DNA of 7,601 nt, taken from JBCBKZ01 sp039026975 (lineage in GTDB: Bacteria > Bacteroidota > Bacteroidia > J057). Shown here one piece after another: positions 5,628 to 7,601 of the stretch; position 1 is the first letter of the stretch, and each line of letters starts with the position of its first letter. Made by a program: the position numbers and the translations under genes. The notes under the pieces are model-generated. The model saw nothing but the letters and a program-made list of their open reading frames with translations. It was not told the origin of the DNA and ran no database searches. The DNA lies in contig JBCCLI010000326.1 in the NCBI GenBank assembly GCA_039026975.1, forward strand, positions 1 to 7,601. The letters run 5' to 3'.

Positions 5628-6979
5628 TTTTCTGAAGTCTCATTTCGCCATGTCAGGCTGTTTACATTTTTGGCTATGGTGGTGCCTCCGTCCAAGCCTA
5701 CCTGATTATCCTGATGCGTATGTATGCCTCCATAGAAGCGGGAGTCAGCCGTCTCTGTGGCTACCTGCCAGAATGACTCGAAGTCCTGAGCCACAAAGTC
5801 TGTATCTCTTAATTTATCCCGCTCTCTCCCCACGTGGGCACTATCCGTAAAGGAAAAGGTATCACCGTATACATCTATCAATACAGTAGCCATAGCTGCC
5901 GCCTGTATAGCATGGCCAGAGGGAAAGGATGGAAAGGGAGGGTCCGGCCAGAAGGAGTCCCAGGTAGGATCTATGAATTTAGGGACAAAGGTATTAGGTC
6001 TTTCTGAGAAGTGGTGATACTTCCACTTCCAGCATTGGATGAAGGCATCTGCACAAGCCATACCCACTCTAGCATAGGTCTCAGCTGCCTGTATTAATGG
6101 TACTTCTGCCTGTTCAATGGCTATAGAAGCCAGATAGAAAGAATGCCCTGGAGGCGTAAAGGTCTCATCAGGATCATCAGACCACCAGATGGCTACCTGC
6201 TTTTGTTCCTGGGTCAGGGCTTTCTCCTGTTCATAAACAGCCTTAAATTGTTCGTAATAAGGAGAACCTTCCGTGGTATCATAAGGAATCATTTCCGGTA
6301 TAGGTAATTCTGCATTTACTTTGAGAAAGGTCCTATTTTTTCCCCAATAGGGATGAAGAGGATGATGACTGAAAGATTGGGCATATAAGGGTGGTTTCCA
6401 AGAACCAGGTCTTTCTGGAAATATGACTTCCTTATCAAAATTGTGAAGGTAGCCTCTATGGCCCCCGTCTGTTTTAGACCAGGCAAAGATAGCTATTGCT
6501 ACTTCCCGTCCGTACGCTTGAGACCGTTTTACTGTTCGTCTGTCAGTAGCTTGATGAGCGAGAGAGGTATGGATGATTTGCTCCAGAGAATCTATCTTTT
6601 CTTTATTCTCATCAGAGGTCTGGTTATAGATACTATCCAGGATAGTTGCCTGAGCTGCATTTAAGGAGATCAGCCAGTCATATTCTGTTCCTTCCTCTGG
6701 TGTTGGAAGGTCAGTAAGCTCATTTAGCTGCCCAGCTAAGGATTGATAAGCGGGATACCCGTGTACCACACTCTCATACATAGTCAGGCCTATATAGCCA
6801 AAACATCTGGAGGCGTAAGTAGGCGAATTAGCTGGGGTGAACTGTGTGATGTATAGGCTCATATCCGCCCATGCAGAGCTAACGTCTAAGGGGCTGTATT
6901 CATTAGTAATCTCAGGCTGACAAGCTGAGAAGAGAGCCAAACACAAACTGAGTTTCAGATATATCTGAATCCGATTCAT
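5624..6979 (-). CDS. PAP2 / vanadium-dependent haloperoxidase-like lipoprotein
   Basis: A 451-residue protein with a lipoprotein-type signal (hydrophobic 6-17, FSAC, lipidated Cys20). The Phe at -3 is not classical but is the same as in the neighbouring lipoprotein at 2386. The C-terminal half carries the complete vanadate/phosphate pocket: K320 and R327-P328 (KX6RP), P353-S354-G355-H356 (PSGH), and S413-R414...H420 (SRX5H). These align with Lys353, Arg360, Ser402-Gly403-His404, Arg490 and His496 of the Curvularia chloroperoxidase. Family members oxidise halides with hydrogen peroxide using vanadate, but related PAP2 proteins are phosphatases, so substrate and activity remain open. Residues 345-356 read PDPPFPSFPSGH, and Phe349 falls where the fungal chloroperoxidase has Phe397 and algal bromoperoxidases have His. 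The gene is the middle one of three, overlapping its upstream neighbour at 6976-6979 and its downstream neighbour at 5624-5627 by ATGA, so it is probably made in step with both FG-GAP proteins and held in the envelope near them. Confidence 0.9.
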   Translation of the reverse strand: MNRIQIYLKLSLCLALFSACQPEITNEYSPLDVSSAWADMSLYITQFTPANSPTYASRCFGYIGLTMYESVVHGYPAYQSLAGQLNELTDLPTPEEGTEYDWLISLNAAQATILDSIYNQTSDENKEKIDSLEQIIHTSLAHQATDRRTVKRSQAYGREVAIAIFAWSKTDGGHRGYLHNFDKEVIFPERPGSWKPPLYAQSFSHHPLHPYWGKNRTFLKVNAELPIPEMIPYDTTEGSPYYEQFKAVYEQEKALTQEQKQVAIWWSDDPDETFTPPGHSFYLASIAIEQAEVPLIQAAETYARVGMACADAFIQCWKWKYHHFSERPNTFVPKFIDPTWDSFWPDPPFPSFPSGHAIQAAAMATVLIDVYGDTFSFTDSAHVGRERDKLRDTDFVAQDFESFWQVATETADSRFYGGIHTHQDNQVGLDGGTTIAKNVNSLTWRNETSEK

Positions 6980-7601
6980 AAAGCAGATAGTAGTTGAGAA
7001 TTAAGTGTATATGTGAGCATAGGTCCAGCATTCATGCCCAGTATGAGTTTGTTATCCATGAATAATGCCGATCTCACATCTCCTTTGATTCGGAGTCCTG
7101 ATCTGGTCTGAGGGACATAGGAGAATGATCCTATCCCTTCTCCCAGCATAAGCATACCATAGTTAGCATCCATCTTTCCCATCCTGAGTTTAGTATGGTT
7201 ATCATTTCCACAGAGAAGTAAGTCCTTTTTCCCATCCTGATTCACATCCAGTAACTTAATGGTATGTACAGGCGCATACTGGACCTCTTTAGGTAAGGCA
7301 GATAATGAATAAGTTCCATCTTCCTGACTGAGAAAGATAGAAGTAGAAAGATGATTAATACTCAAATGACCTGCCTTTTTCAATCTGTTCTTTCCTATAG
7401 CTTCTGATAATGATACATCCGCATAGCTCTCATAAGAGGTGAAAGTAGCTCTCAATCCCCCTAGCTGCCTAAGGAGTTCATCGCGGGTAATATCAGGATA
7501 GCTTTTTCCCTGTATATAATAGCTCACTAGCGGATCTACTGATCCATTCTCATCAAAATCATCGTAGAATAACTCCAAGGGCGTGGCCTCAGAAGCGGAA
7601 A
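6976..7601 (-). CDS. Large VCBS/FG-GAP repeat (CRTAC1-like) protein, C-terminal end (runs off right edge)
   Basis: The frame is open to base 7601, so the N-terminal part is missing. A TTG at 7578 could be read as a start, but the residues before it (SASEATPLELF) continue the family pattern, so it is internal. Visible are two calcium-type loops: DFDENGSVD (7534-7560, Asn at the fifth position) and DVNQDGKKD (7222-7248). The stretch DPLVSYYIQGKSYP, then RDELLRQL and TFTSYESYADVSL, and the ending SYVPQTRSGL-RIKGDVRSAL match my recollection of the C-terminal end of Bacteroidota VCBS proteins of roughly 1,100 residues, which would leave several hundred residues off the edge. The stop overlaps the haloperoxidase-like start by ATGA (6976-6979). 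This is therefore the upstream member of the operon, probably a surface or outer-membrane-associated protein. The promoter and signal peptide are outside the window. Confidence 0.88.
   Translation of the reverse strand, partial: SASEATPLELFYDDFDENGSVDPLVSYYIQGKSYPDITRDELLRQLGGLRATFTSYESYADVSLSEAIGKNRLKKAGHLSINHLSTSIFLSQEDGTYSLSALPKEVQYAPVHTIKLLDVNQDGKKDLLLCGNDNHTKLRMGKMDANYGMLMLGEGIGSFSYVPQTRSGLRIKGDVRSALFMDNKLILGMNAGPMLTYTLNSQLLSAL

Noticed and set aside
7576..7578. TTG as the true start of the right-hand VCBS gene
   Set aside because: The frame stays open upstream to the window edge and the preceding residues fit the family pattern, so the gene is truncated by the window rather than starting here.

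Overview
The window looks like a chromosomal segment of a Bacteroidota bacterium, probably of the Cytophagales or a related marine or soil lineage. The evidence is the set of gene families (FG-GAP/VCBS and CRTAC-type proteins, a vanadium-haloperoxidase-like lipoprotein, a GxxExxY protein, small coiled-coil lipoproteins), the near absence of Shine-Dalgarno sequences before most starts, and promoter candidates resembling the Bacteroidota TTG...TAnnTTTG pattern. I cannot fix a genus from sequence alone.

Layout. Positions 1-776 (minus) hold the N-terminal part of a membrane histidine kinase that runs off the left edge. Positions 878-2146 (minus) encode a secreted DNA/RNA non-specific endonuclease with a C-terminal OB-fold-like module. 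A 239-bp divergent intergenic region (2147-2385) with a long-loop inverted repeat separates it from a plus-strand coiled-coil lipoprotein (2386-3279), which ends in a clear intrinsic terminator (3313-3340). Next comes a small minus-strand GxxExxY PD-(D/E)XK-type protein (3424-3801). It is flanked on both sides by related GC-rich repeats: a well-formed imperfect palindrome of tandem CGCAAAGN units (3852-3918) and a decayed copy (about 3363-3417).

The right half is one minus-strand operon read from the right edge. It holds the C-terminal end of a large VCBS/FG-GAP protein (6976-7601, cut by the window edge), a PAP2/vanadium-haloperoxidase-like lipoprotein with every vanadate-pocket residue intact (5624-6979), and a CRTAC1-like protein with seven calcium-loop repeats, an ASPIC/UnbV domain and a C-terminal membrane tail (3927-5627). 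Both junctions are 4-bp ATGA overlaps, so the three proteins are probably translationally coupled and work together in the envelope or outside the cell.

The two observations most worth following are the GxxExxY cassette bracketed by CGCAAAGN repeats, which resembles a small mobile or repeat-associated unit, and the tight coupling of a haloperoxidase-like enzyme to two calcium-repeat surface proteins.
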